Shown here: positions 41,179 to 49,683 of the stretch, one piece after another
Layout of the letters: the number at the start of each line of letters is the position of its first letter
How positions within the stretch are numbered: the stretch's first letter is position 1
Assembly: GCF_021462505.1 (NCBI RefSeq)
Contig: NZ_JAKEDV010000009.1
Coordinates: 1 to 64,000 of the forward strand
DNA length: 64,000 bases
Source: Thermus brockianus
GTDB lineage: Bacteria > Deinococcota > Deinococci > Deinococcales > Thermaceae
Direction of reading: 5' to 3'
The notes under the pieces: model-generated
The model's database searches: none
The model's input: the letters and a program-made list of their open reading frames with translations, nothing else
What the model was told of the DNA's origin: nothing
Translations under genes and position numbers: made by a program

Positions 41179-41195
41179 CCCCAAGACTTCCGATA
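41179..41195 (+). repeat. Outlying iteron copy
   Basis: CCCCAAGACTTCCGATA differs by one base from the iteron of the array at 41406-41702 and has the same orientation. It lies 227 nt from the array and on the far side of the AT-rich segment. Confidence 0.75.
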
Positions 41196-41282
41196 GCCAT
41201 TGCTTGGATACGTTACATGGAGCAAGGAAAGAGGGGAGCCCTGTCCAACGCTAAAGGGAATGGATCCAAACAATAGTGCCGT

Positions 41283-41346
41283 GTTGTTGATCTCTATTAA
41301 TCTCCTTAAATGCTCTAAACCCATTGATATATTGATGATCAACAAC
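41283..41346. other. AT-rich segment flanked by inverted repeat (candidate DNA-unwinding element)
   Basis: In this roughly 70% GC window, 41260-41350 is strikingly AT-rich. It is bounded by GTTGTTGATC (41283-41292) and its perfect inverse GATCAACAAC (41337-41346). Its position beside the iterons suits the melting region of an iteron origin. Confidence 0.65.
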
Positions 41347-41405
41347 AAGGACGGGGGGCGGCGGGGCGAAAACCGCGTTCAGGACGCAAACCGGGGTGAA
41401 AAACT

Positions 41406-41702
41406 CCCCAAGTCTTCCGATAGAACTCCCCAAGTCTTCCGATACCAACTCCCCAAGTCTTCCGATAGTTTGCTCCCCAAACTCCCCAAGTCTTCCGATA
41501 GCAATTCCCCAAGTCTTCCGATACCAACTCCCCAAGTCTTCCGATAGTTTGCTCCCCAAACTCCCCAAGTCTTCCGATACGGGACCGGGCAAACTGCCCA
41601 AGTCTTCCGATAGTCGGGGTACGAGCCGATTTTGCCTTAACTAAGGGAAAAGGGCGGGGTTTCGCTTCCCGCCCCGCCCAAAACTCCCCAAGTCTTCCGA
41701 TA
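41406..41702 (+). repeat. oriV: Iteron array of the replication origin
   Basis: Nine direct copies of the 17-bp CCCCAAGTCTTCCGATA start at 41406, 41428, 41451, 41484, 41507, 41530, 41563, 41596 and 41686; eight are exact and 41596 has G at the first base. Spacings are 22, 23, 33, 23, 23, 33, 33 and 90, all near multiples of 11, so the sites face the same side of the helix. A 73-nt block (41428-41500) is repeated at 41507-41579. The rep gene lies directly beside it. Confidence 0.9.
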
Positions 41703-41705
41703 CCC

Positions 41706-43088
41706 CTACTCCCCCAGCCCCATGCGGAAACTTTGGACCCATTCCTCCAAAGTCCCCCGGGACGCCGCCTCCTTGAGCTCCTCCACCACCCGCCGCGGCT
41801 CAAGCACCCCCGCCTCCATGAGGCGGGTGAGGTCCTCGAGGTCGCCCACGGAAAGGCGGGAACGCAAAAGGAGCTGGGCCACCTGCACCGCCCGGCGCAC
41901 CTGGGCCTCCTTGGGCATGTTCTGCCACTCCCTTTCCGCCTCTTCCTCTATGCGGCGGGCCTCCTCCTCCTCCACCTTGGCCTGGACCCTGCGGGCGGAG
42001 GCGGGGGGGAGGGCGCGGGCGTACTTGCCGCTTTCGTCCCGGATCACGTCCACCAGGAAGCCCAGATTGTTCTTGGGTTTGTACCCGGAGGCCAGGATGT
42101 TCCGGTACCGCTCCAAGCGCTCCTTGATGTGGGCCAAGGGGTAGCGGCGGGCGAGGGAATAGGCGCTGGTGAAGGAAAGGCCCTCCGCCATCAGGAGCTC
42201 CACCGCCTCCATATCTGGGACCCCGCCCGCCTCCTCGCCGAAGACGTAGACGATGGTCTGGTTCTGGCCCCGGCCGATGTATTCCACGGACTGAAGGTAG
42301 CGGCGCTCTATGAGCTCCTCGTGGGCGGGCTCGAGGGTGCGCCGCACCTTGTCGGGCCGCTTGTGGACGATCTTGCAGGCGGCGGCCCACTCCATGAGGT
42401 TCACCTCAAACCGGGTGAGGGGGGCCGGGTTCTCCGGGGAAAACCGCTGGGCGTCCAAAAGCCGGTACAGGGCCCGGCTCAAGGGGCGGCGGAGGCTCGC
42501 CATGAACTCAATGTCAATGGGCTTCACGTAGTTTTGCTTTAGCGAGCGCACGATTTCCTTGGCCAGAGTGATGCGCAAGACGCTGGCCCGGTCCAGCTTG
42601 CCCTCGGCGGAAGAGGTGTACTCCAGCTTCTCTATGTAGCGGAAGGTGACGCTCTGCCAGCGCCCATCCGCCCGCCAGGCCTCTGAGAGGACGTAAGTGG
42701 CGGTGGTGAGGCGCATGAGGCTCTCCTTGAGGGCCTGGTAGTAGTAGCCCGAGGTGTCCAGGCCCATGAGCTTCAGGATCTGGTAAGGGGTGGCGGTGAA
42801 GGTGCCGTCCTCGGGGCTTCCGGCGTTGAAGTAAAGGGCGATGAGGGCCAAGGAAACCTCGTTGTCCAAGCCGTGGGGCACGCCCCCCACCTTTTCGCTG
42901 GCGTAGCAGGCCAGCTTCACCGGCTTGCCCAGGAACTCAAACTCCTCTTCCCAAGAGGAGTAGCCCTCGGGGATGCGCTCCTGGATGGAGATGAGCCCAA
43001 GGCGGGCCACGTTGGCCTCGTCCAGGTGCTGCGCCCGGGCCAGGACCTCCTTCTTGGAAGGGCGGCTTGCGGCCATGTTCCGGTCCAT
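41706..43088 (-). CDS. repA: Replication initiator protein (RepA-like)
   Basis: A plasmid replication initiator (460 aa from 43088, 456 aa from ATG 43076) with a PF10134-like Rep domain: NEVSLALIALYFNAGSPEDG, TATPYQILKLMGLDTSGYYY, KESLMRLTTATYVLSEAW and LRRPLSRALYRLLDAQRF. The C-terminus is charged. A TAGAAT box (complement of 43087-43092) overlaps the first ATG, favouring the start at 43076 with a near-leaderless mRNA. The frame is open beyond to 43355, but that is upstream of the box. The array of iterons lies just past the stop, so the protein most likely binds them. Confidence 0.9.
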   Translation of the reverse strand: MDRNMAASRPSKKEVLARAQHLDEANVARLGLISIQERIPEGYSSWEEEFEFLGKPVKLACYASEKVGGVPHGLDNEVSLALIALYFNAGSPEDGTFTATPYQILKLMGLDTSGYYYQALKESLMRLTTATYVLSEAWRADGRWQSVTFRYIEKLEYTSSAEGKLDRASVLRITLAKEIVRSLKQNYVKPIDIEFMASLRRPLSRALYRLLDAQRFSPENPAPLTRFEVNLMEWAAACKIVHKRPDKVRRTLEPAHEELIERRYLQSVEYIGRGQNQTIVYVFGEEAGGVPDMEAVELLMAEGLSFTSAYSLARRYPLAHIKERLERYRNILASGYKPKNNLGFLVDVIRDESGKYARALPPASARRVQAKVEEEEARRIEEEAEREWQNMPKEAQVRRAVQVAQLLLRSRLSVGDLEDLTRLMEAGVLEPRRVVEELKEAASRGTLEEWVQSFRMGLGE

Positions 43089-43124
43089 TCTACCGGAGGG
43101 GGGCCTTGTGGTATAAGGGTTTCC

Positions 43125-43241
43125 ATGCTCCAAGAGCAGGAACGGTGGAAGGCGTTGCAAGAGGCGTGGGCCAGGTACAAGGAGGCGGTGGCTGCGGGCG
43201 GGAACTCCCAGGCCCTTTACAGAAAAGAGGGGGCGGCGTAG
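43125..43241 (+). CDS. Possible small protein (38 aa)
   Basis: An ORF starting at ATG 43125 encodes MLQEQERWKALQEAWARYKE and a short tail, a charged helical peptide. TATAAG (43112-43117) ends 7 nt before the start, the same leaderless arrangement as at several other genes here. It is divergent from rep. No homologue is recognised, and it may be a control peptide or chance. Confidence 0.4.
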   Translation: MLQEQERWKALQEAWARYKEAVAAGGNSQALYRKEGAA

Positions 43242-43348
43242 GGAAGCGATAATCCCCCAGTTCCCGAGCCGGGGATACATAAACTCCCCCACGCCCGTCG
43301 AAGGTGCACATAGCAGGACAAGCGGAGGATGCGCTATTGTGATGGCAC

Positions 43349-44486
43349 GTGGCACGTAAAGCCTTCAAATACCGCCTCTACCCCACCAAGCCCCAGCAAA
43401 AGGACCTGGAGCGCACCCTGGAGCTCTGCCGCCAGCTCTACAACGCCGCCCTCCAAGAACGGAGGATGGCACATAGGAAAGCGAAGAAAAGCCTTTCCCT
43501 CTACGAACAAATGAGGTGGCTCCCAGAGATAAGAGCCGACCTGCCGGAGTACAAATAGGGTCCACTCCCAGGTCCTGCAAGACGTTCTTAAGAGAGTAGA
43601 CCGAGCCTTCAAGGGCTTCTTCCGCCGCCTAAAAGCCAGAAAGGGTAAAGCCGGCTACCCCCGGTTCAAGGGAAAGGGACGCTACGACGCCTTCACCTTC
43701 CCCCAGGCCTACGCCACCGGGATCAAAGTCCAGGAGGGCGGGAAGCGGGTTCTTCTTCACGGGATTGGTTCGGTTAAGGTCAAGATGCACCGCCCGCTTG
43801 AAGGGAAAATCAAGACCGCCACAATCAAAAGAGAAGGGGACGAATGGTACATCGTCTTTGTGTGTGAGGTAGACCCCAAACCGCTTCCCCCGTCTAGGGA
43901 GGCGGTGGGCCTTGACCTGGGGACCAACCCCCACTTCCTCATCACCTCGGAGGGGGAAAAGATAGAAGCCCCTCGGTACTACCAGAAGACCCAGGAGAGG
44001 CTGGCTAGGAAGCAGAGGGAGCTCTCTCGTAAAGGGAAGGGGAGCTGTCGCTACCTGAAGGCCAAGGAAGAGTTTGCCAAGCTACACCGGAAGGTAGCTA
44101 GGCAAAGGTTGGACTTCCACCACAAGGTGGCGAGGAGGCTTGTTAACCGCTATGGGACTATCGTCCACGAAGACCTGAACGTTCTTGGCTTAGCTCGTAG
44201 CCACACAGCCAAGGGCGTACACGATGCCGGTTGGGCGCAGTTTTTGCAAATCCTCGCCTACAAAGCGGAGGAGGCTGGTAGGCGAGTCATAAGGGTAGAC
44301 CCCAAATACACGAGCCAGGACTGTCCGGTGTGCGGCCACAGGGAGAAAAAGCCCCTGTGGGTGAGGGAGTTTGTTTGTTCATCCTGCGGGACGCCGCTTC
44401 ACAGGGATGTGGCCGCTGCGCGGAACATCTTGGCTCGGGCCTGGACGGGGCCTTCGGGGAAAGATACAGGGATAGCTGTATCTTGA
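43349..44486 (+). pseudogene. tnpB: TnpB RNA-guided nuclease gene, frameshifted
   Basis: From the GTG at 43349 the sequence reads KAFKYRLYPTKPQQKDLERT, a normal TnpB N-terminus, up to a stop at 43556-43558 (...RADLPEYK). The next frame, from about 43563, continues without stop: VHSQVLQDVLKRVDRAFKGF, then VGLDLGTNPHFLITSEGE (RuvC I, DxG), VHEDLN (RuvC II), the zinc-finger CPVCGHREKKPLW with CSSCGTPLHRDVAAARNI and its RuvC III aspartate. A one-nucleotide insertion around AAATAGG explains the break. Catalytic residues remain. It may be a pseudogene or have sequencing error. Confidence 0.85.
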
Positions 44487-44515
44487 ACCGAGAAGCCTCG
44501 GACTTTAGTCCGAGG
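44463..44515 (+). repeat. Right-end hairpins of the TnpB element
   Basis: Two perfect stem-loops: GATACAG (44463-44469) with CTGTATC (44476-44482), and CCTCGGACT (44496-44504) with AGTCCGAGG (44507-44515). They overlap and follow the tnpB end, where IS200/IS605 right ends and the guide (omega) RNA of TnpB are found. Confidence 0.75.
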
Positions 44516-44520
44516 AGTCG

Positions 44521-45226
44521 TCACCACCTCCTCGCCGAGATGTACCGGGCTTGGCGGGCCCTGGACTTTAAGGAGGCGGCCAGGAAGGGGGAAAGCCTCC
44601 TCGAGGCCCTGGGCAGGAACGTCTGGCTCCAGCACCCCCTGGCCCGCCACTTCGGGCGCCTCAAGCGCCAAACGGAGCTTCTCCAAGCGGCGCGGGAGCT
44701 TCTTTCCACAGGGGACCTGGCGAACCCCCGAGGGGTGCTGGCGGTGGCGGCCACCCTCCTTCACCTGAGCGAACGCTTCGGCAAGCGGGGCCAGACCACC
44801 CTGGCGGCCCTCTACGCCTACCGGGCCCTGGAACTCCTCCTCCAGGAGCGGCTTGGCCGGTTCGGCCGCCTTGCCGAGGCCCCCGGGCTCTCCCCGGAGG
44901 AGGCGGAGGCTTTAGCGGAGGAGCTTCGGCGCATCCTCCCGGGGAACGAGGCCCCGAGGGTTCGGGAAAAGCTCGGGCTTCTGGAGGTCTTGGCCTTCCT
45001 CCGGGTGCTGGGGGACCCCCTCCTGGCCTCCCTGAACGTCCGGGACCTGCAGGGGCTTGCTGGGGTGCTCAAGGCCAGAAACCAGGCCCTCCTCGTCCAC
45101 GGCCTGCAGGTGCCCACGGAGAAGCAGGTGGACCAGGTGGCGGCCCTCGCCCGGAAGCTCTTTCAGGACCTCCAAGGGGCGCTCGGGTTCCAGCCGGACC
45201 TCGAGGCCATCCCCTTGCCCCGGTGA
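44521..45226 (+). pseudogene. C-terminal remnant of a CARF protein (TIGR02710-like)
   Basis: From the TnpB element boundary (about 44520) an open frame runs HHLLAEMYRAWRALDFKEAA, QTTLAALYAYRALELLLQER and LQGLAGVLKARNQALLVHGL to 45226. This resembles the effector half of TIGR02710 (Csm6/Csx-like) CRISPR-associated proteins, with RNQALLVHG matching the HEPN-like RNxxxxH motif. The N-terminal CARF half is absent here; a CARF start lies at 40802-41110 inverted. The stop is 3 nt before can1, so it was once in one operon with can1. Confidence 0.65.
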
Positions 45227-45229
45227 GCC

Positions 45230-47110
45230 ATGGCGGTCTACGTTTCTCTCTTGGGCAACGAGCCCGGCCCCGCCTACATAGGGCTCAAGTTCGTGCGTAG
45301 CCGCGCGGGCAGCGTGGAGGAAGCGGTCTTCTACGCCGAAAGGCCCTGGCCGGGGTACGAGAAGAAGTGGGAGGCCCTTCTGCGGCTCCTTGAGGAGGAG
45401 GGCACCCCCTACCGCCTGCTGGAAGCGGGGGCTTTGGACGGGGCAGGGGTGGAGCCAGGAGAGGGGGTTTGGGTCAACCTCACCGGGGGCTCCAAGCTCC
45501 TCGCCCTCCGCTCCCTCCGCCGCTGGCAGGGGACGGGGGCCAGGGTCTTCCTCCTGGACGCCCACCGGGACCTCGAGGCCCCCCGGGCCCTCTTCTTCCT
45601 CCCGGAGGAAGGGGAGGAGGTGCGAGACGGGGGTGCTGCCCTGACGCTAGCGGACTACCTCCGCCTCTACCTCCGGCCCGAGGGGGAGGAGGTGGAGCCC
45701 GTGCAACCGCCCAGGGCCTTCCTCCAAGGGGCAGAGGCCGTGCGGCTTCATGGGCGTGGGGGAGGCCTCTTTGTGGTCTACCGGGGCCGGCCCTACTGGG
45801 TGCGCCCCCACCTTGGGAACCCTAAGGGGGAGATGGAGCGGAACGCCCTCGCCCAGCACCGCCAGGAGGCCCAGAGGCTTGGAGGCTACCTGTGCCGGCC
45901 CGTGGTGGCCTTCCACGCCGCCCACCTGCAAAGCCTCCACGCCAAACAAAGGGGCAACGTCCTGGCCCGCTGGCGGGCCTGGGCGCAGGAGCAGGGGGTT
46001 CTCCTCGCCCACCCGGAAAAGCCCTTGGCGGCGCACCTCGCTCCCCAAGCCCAGGGCAAGGCCCCCAAGAAGGCCCTTCCCGCCCCACAGGGGCCAAGCC
46101 TTCTCGCCCTCCTTTCCGAGCAGAGCATGCCCCTTTACGCCGCTTACCTCCACGCCAAGCCTGAGGAGGTCTACCCCCTCGCCACCGGGGAAATGGAGGG
46201 GCAACTCCGCTCGGCCCAAGCCTTTTTCCGGGAACAGGGGGTGCGGGTCCACTTCAGCTTCCTCTCCTCCCCCTGGGCCTGGAAGGAGGTGGTCAGGCTT
46301 CTAGGCCCCGTGGTGGAGGAGGCCTCGAGGCGGGGGTTACCCGTGCACGCCAACCTCAATGGGGGCACCACCGCCTTGGCCATGGGCCTATTCCTCGCCT
46401 TGGGGAAAGGGGTGGAGGCCTCCTACCTGGACCGGGACCGGCTTTTGCGGCTAGAGGGGGGCGAGCTCCCCGTTCCCTGGGGGGAGGGCGACCCGGAGGC
46501 CTACCCTCTCCTGCGAGTGTACCGGCTCCTCGGCAAGGTGGGGAGACCTTACCCGGACCCCGAGCTCTTGGCTTTGGCCCGCCGCATCCTCGAGGGCTGG
46601 GAAGAGGCGGAGCGGGGATGGGACACCTCTCCCCTAGTCAAAGGCTTCCTTGACCGGTGGAGGCGGTTTGGCCGGGAGTTTTCCGGTAAGGACAGGGGAA
46701 GCCTGAAGGGTCTTGCCCTGGAGTACCTCGCTTTCGCCGAGCTCCAGGCCCACCTTGCGACCAGAGGAGGTAGGGCGGCCATGGGCGGCAACCTCGTGCC
46801 CCTGGGAGGGCGGGAGGACCTGGGCGGGCAGAACACGGAGGTGGACGGCGTCCTCCTCTACCGGGGTGCCCTGTGGTTTCTGGAGTGCAAGCCCACGGCC
46901 CGGGAACTCCGGAAACGGGCCCCCTTCATGGAAAGCCTGGTACAGGGGGTGGCGGGGACCCAGGGGAAGGGGCTCATGCTGGCCCGGGACTGGGGGAATG
47001 CGCCGCCGCCGGAGAGGAGCCCTCGGCTCGTCTACATGGCCCTGCGGGTGCCCGAAGGGGTGGAAGGGGTCCACCGCTTCCCCGAGGACCTGGATAAGGT
47101 GCTTCCCTAG
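45230..47110 (+). CDS. can1: Cyclic-oligoadenylate-activated nuclease Can1
   Basis: A 626-aa protein matching the Thermus Can1 architecture: CARF1, nuclease-like domain, CARF2, nuclease. CARF1 has VWVNLTGGSKLLALRSLRRW (about residues 80-100). The middle (150-260) is nuclease-like. CARF2 has LPVHANLNGGTTALAMGLFL near 370-390. The nuclease at 500-626 shows GGQNTEVDGVLLYRGALWFL and ECKPTARELRKRAP, the E...D...ExK pattern of PD-(D/E)XK nucleases. In type III CRISPR systems cA4 activates this enzyme to nick DNA. No cas10 is in the window, so the signal must come from elsewhere. Confidence 0.9.
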   Translation: MAVYVSLLGNEPGPAYIGLKFVRSRAGSVEEAVFYAERPWPGYEKKWEALLRLLEEEGTPYRLLEAGALDGAGVEPGEGVWVNLTGGSKLLALRSLRRWQGTGARVFLLDAHRDLEAPRALFFLPEEGEEVRDGGAALTLADYLRLYLRPEGEEVEPVQPPRAFLQGAEAVRLHGRGGGLFVVYRGRPYWVRPHLGNPKGEMERNALAQHRQEAQRLGGYLCRPVVAFHAAHLQSLHAKQRGNVLARWRAWAQEQGVLLAHPEKPLAAHLAPQAQGKAPKKALPAPQGPSLLALLSEQSMPLYAAYLHAKPEEVYPLATGEMEGQLRSAQAFFREQGVRVHFSFLSSPWAWKEVVRLLGPVVEEASRRGLPVHANLNGGTTALAMGLFLALGKGVEASYLDRDRLLRLEGGELPVPWGEGDPEAYPLLRVYRLLGKVGRPYPDPELLALARRILEGWEEAERGWDTSPLVKGFLDRWRRFGREFSGKDRGSLKGLALEYLAFAELQAHLATRGGRAAMGGNLVPLGGREDLGGQNTEVDGVLLYRGALWFLECKPTARELRKRAPFMESLVQGVAGTQGKGLMLARDWGNAPPPERSPRLVYMALRVPEGVEGVHRFPEDLDKVLP

Positions 47111-47643
47111 CGGAGCCTACGCTTGGGCACGGGGAGGAGCCTTCTGGGAAGGGCCCGCGCGGGAATGGGCAGGGGAAGGCGGAGGGCCCACCAGGGCCGT
47201 TTGGGCCTTTCCCGCAAGGGTTCGGGGACCCGCGCCTCCTCCGGGGGGATGGCCTCGAGGATAGGCGCGGGCTCGGGCGGGGGCGGGGCCTGAAGGAAGG
47301 CCACCCGCTCGGCAAGCTCCCCCCTTTCGTAGAACCCCTGCCTCTCCAGGGCGAGAAGCATCCGGCGGAGGAGGGCCTCTCCCTCTTCAAAGGCCCAAGG
47401 GGGGACCTCCGCCCGCTCGTGCAGGACGGCGTTCCGCACCTCCACGAGCCGCCAAAGCCTGGCCCGCACCTCCTCCCCATCGGGGTAGCTCTGGAAAAAA
47501 GCCAGGGCGGCCCCCGAGTGGAGCTTGGCCCCCAGGGTGGCCTCAGGGGGAGCCCCGAGCCGCTCCAGGGCTTCCTCCAGGAGGAGGATGAGCCGGATAA
47601 AGTCCCCAAGCGGATCTCCCGTGCGTTTCCAGACTGCGGCCAT
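47107..47643 (-). CDS. Possible HEPN-type RNase, unknown operon gene
   Basis: A 178-aa protein whose first 110 residues are helical and contain WRLVEVRNAVLHERAEVPPW, an R-N-x3-H motif as in HEPN RNases. The C-terminal 60 residues are rich in proline and arginine. It is the last gene of the leftward operon 50073-47107, with only a 3-nt gap from the previous gene, and its stop overlaps the can1 stop by 4 nt. HEPN assignment is by motif only; the family is not recognised. Confidence 0.5.
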   Translation of the reverse strand: MAAVWKRTGDPLGDFIRLILLLEEALERLGAPPEATLGAKLHSGAALAFFQSYPDGEEVRARLWRLVEVRNAVLHERAEVPPWAFEEGEALLRRMLLALERQGFYERGELAERVAFLQAPPPPEPAPILEAIPPEEARVPEPLRERPKRPWWALRLPLPIPARALPRRLLPVPKRRLR

Positions 47644-47646
47644 GGC

Positions 47647-48366
47647 CTATAGGAAGGGGTAGAGCCGGGGGGAGGCGCCGTAGCCCACAAGCCTCCCTCC
47701 GGAAGCGGCGATAAGCTCTTCCCAAAAGGCCTTGATGGAGGTGGTGAGCCGGGCGTTGGCGTTGTTGTCGTGGCCTGCGGTGATGCCGGCGATGCAGACC
47801 TCCTGGCCCCTTAGGTTAGGTAATCCCAGCCGTTGCTTTGTCCGCTCTAGCAGGGTTTTGCGCACCTCGGGCCTTTCCAGCTTGAGCCGGTAATCGTAAA
47901 GGTTCACCAGCTCGGACTGCTCAAATCCGTGGGCCAGGACCAGGATGCGCCCCCTGCCCCTGGCCCGCTCCCCAGCCGCCTTTAGGGCGGCCACGATCTC
48001 CGTGCCCTTGGTGCACTCGGCGGTGGCCCGCCTGCGGAGCTCGTCAAAGGCCTCGAGGGCCCGCCTCTGCCAGAGGGCCTTTTCCTTTTCCAGCTTGAAC
48101 CGGGGGGTGGAAAGGGGGTCCGGCGTTTCCAGGACCCGCACGGGGGCGGTGTAGCTCCGCCCCGTGATGGGGGCCAGGGTGAGGCGTATCCGTTCGTTGA
48201 GAAGCCTCTCCGCCAGGCGGGGCAGGACCTCGTGGGCCAGTGCCTCCCGGTAGGCGTTTTGCACGTGACGGGGGGCGCTGCATCCCAGGGCCACCAGCAC
48301 CTGGAAGTCCTGGACCTGCCCGCCAAAGGGCAGGGTGAGGGCTAGGCTCAAGACCCAAGGGATCAT
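47647..48366 (-). CDS. Exported protein of unknown function, possible VWA-like fold
   Basis: A 239-aa protein with an N-terminal signal-like segment (IPWVLSLALTLPFGGQVQ), then FQVLVALGCSAPRHVQNAYR, GTEIVAALKAAGERARGRGR and ILVLAHGFEQSE, which resemble VWA-domain strands with a possible LGCSA in place of DxSxS. The C-terminal VCIAGITAGHDNNANARLTT looks conserved. ATG 48366 overlaps the upstream stop by 4 nt. Function is not recognised. Confidence 0.5.
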   Translation of the reverse strand: MIPWVLSLALTLPFGGQVQDFQVLVALGCSAPRHVQNAYREALAHEVLPRLAERLLNERIRLTLAPITGRSYTAPVRVLETPDPLSTPRFKLEKEKALWQRRALEAFDELRRRATAECTKGTEIVAALKAAGERARGRGRILVLAHGFEQSELVNLYDYRLKLERPEVRKTLLERTKQRLGLPNLRGQEVCIAGITAGHDNNANARLTTSIKAFWEELIAASGGRLVGYGASPRLYPFL

Positions 48367-49319
48367 CCCGCCCGCACCTCTTGCGTCAGGGGGTCGCTCG
48401 GGGCCTCGTGGGTGAGGGGTGGGAGCTCGGGGCGGTTCAAGGGGGGCACGTATCCCACGAACTCGGGGGCCGGGTCCCAGGCGGGCCAGGCCCGGGCGAA
48501 CCCCCGCCAGTAGGCGGCCACCTCCTCCCGGTAGTGGGCGAGGAGCTGGTCCAGGGCGCGCTCCGTGTGCCGGTGTAGGGCCTCTAGGTGCTCCGCAAGC
48601 CGCCTCTCCTTCCGGGCGGTGAGGAAGAGCTTCCGCATGAGCACCTCCCGTTCGTGGGGGCTCTTGTAGCCCAGGAAGAAGGTGAAGGCCACGAGGGCCA
48701 GGCCCAAGACCAAAAGGGCCGGCAGGGCCCAGGGGGAGGGGAGGGGGTCCCCGTTGATCTGGGCCATGCGCCGGGTGAACTCCGTGCGGAGGGCGGCGAA
48801 GCTCACCGCCATCAGGGCCGGCAAGACCGCCATGCCCAGGGCGAGGGGCACGTTGCCCTTCCGGAACTGGTTGCCCGCCTCGTGCCCAAGCCAGAACATG
48901 ACCAAGGTGGCGATGGAGGCCACGATGTAGGCCTCTAGCTGGGAGAGCTCTAGGGTGTCCATGGCGAGCTTGTTGTAGACGAGCTCGGCGGCGAGCACCG
49001 CTCCGAGGAGCCCGTACCGCCCGGCGTAGCCCCACATGTGGGCGAAGACTTCCGGGGTGGGTTCGTCCTGGCCCACCACCCGGGTGAGGGCCTTCCGCTG
49101 GTGGCGGACCACCTCTAGCCGCTCCTCCAGCCTGGCCCTAAGCCGCAGGTACCGCCCCGCCACCCCCTCCATCCAGCGCCGGAAGCGCTCGGCGAGCTCC
49201 TGGGGGAAGGGGCTTGGCGTGAGGTAGGCGAGGCTGGCGTGCTTCTTGGCGAAATTCCTCCCGTCCCGCTTTCCGATCCAGTAGGCGCGCATGTTGCGCA
49301 GGCTAAAGAGCAGGGGCAT
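48363..49319 (-). CDS. Membrane protein of unknown function
   Basis: A 318-aa protein with about four membrane segments (near residues 100-115, 132-146, 155-173 and 200-217: MWGYAGRYGLLGAVLAAELV, AYIVASIATLVMFWLGH, ALGMAVLPALMAVSFAAL and ALPALLVLGLALVAFTFFLG) and long charged helices on both sides. It overlaps both neighbours (17 nt upstream, 4 nt downstream). Function is not recognised; it may scaffold the rest of the operon. Confidence 0.6.
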   Translation of the reverse strand: MPLLFSLRNMRAYWIGKRDGRNFAKKHASLAYLTPSPFPQELAERFRRWMEGVAGRYLRLRARLEERLEVVRHQRKALTRVVGQDEPTPEVFAHMWGYAGRYGLLGAVLAAELVYNKLAMDTLELSQLEAYIVASIATLVMFWLGHEAGNQFRKGNVPLALGMAVLPALMAVSFAALRTEFTRRMAQINGDPLPSPWALPALLVLGLALVAFTFFLGYKSPHEREVLMRKLFLTARKERRLAEHLEALHRHTERALDQLLAHYREEVAAYWRGFARAWPAWDPAPEFVGYVPPLNRPELPPLTHEAPSDPLTQEVRAG

Positions 49320-49656
49320 GGCCTTCCTCCTTTTGCGGCAGGGGGAAGAGGTCGTCCAAGGCCTCCTCTGCTTGGGCCAGGGCCGCTAGGCGGGCGGCCT
49401 TGACCCGGGCCCGGGTGAGGCGCTTGGCCACCTGGAGGCGGTGGGCCTCCTCGAGGCGGGCAAGCTCCCCCTTGACGTAGGCGATCCTAAGCTCCTCCCG
49501 GGCAAGGGCCGCCCGGAGGGCGCCCTCGGGGTAGCGCCCTTCCGCCCGAAGGTTCTCCAGGTGGGCGAGCACCTTCTGGTACTCCTCCAGGGCCTTCAGT
49601 AAGGGCGCCTTGCGGCGTGTGAACCGCTCTTCCAGGGCGACAAGTTGCCTCTTCAC
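49303..49656 (-). CDS. Coiled-coil protein of unknown function
   Basis: A 117-aa helical protein rich in Leu, Glu, Arg and Ala (KALEEYQKVLAHLENLRAEG, YVKGELARLEEAHRLQVAKR), no membrane segment. It overlaps the membrane-protein gene by 17 nt and likely interacts with that protein. Confidence 0.6.
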   Translation of the reverse strand: MKRQLVALEERFTRRKAPLLKALEEYQKVLAHLENLRAEGRYPEGALRAALAREELRIAYVKGELARLEEAHRLQVAKRLTRARVKAARLAALAQAEEALDDLFPLPQKEEGHAPAL

Positions 49657-49683
49657 CCGTTCCTTGAGGGGTTTGCACCGTAC

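Larger units (their letters stand above)
43300..44520 (+). mobile_element. IS200/IS605-family TnpB-only element
   Basis: The element has a tnpB gene and right-end hairpins but no tnpA (Y1 transposase) within the window. The left end is not clear (somewhere in 43250-43345); the right end is near 44516-44520, after the second hairpin. It abuts the C-terminal remnant of a CARF protein and so probably took part in breaking that gene. Mobility would depend on a tnpA elsewhere. Confidence 0.7.

Noticed and set aside
41406-41702. Repeat array as a CRISPR array
   Set aside because: Repeats are 17 bp with 5-16 nt spacers that are themselves repeated; this is an iteron array next to rep, not CRISPR.
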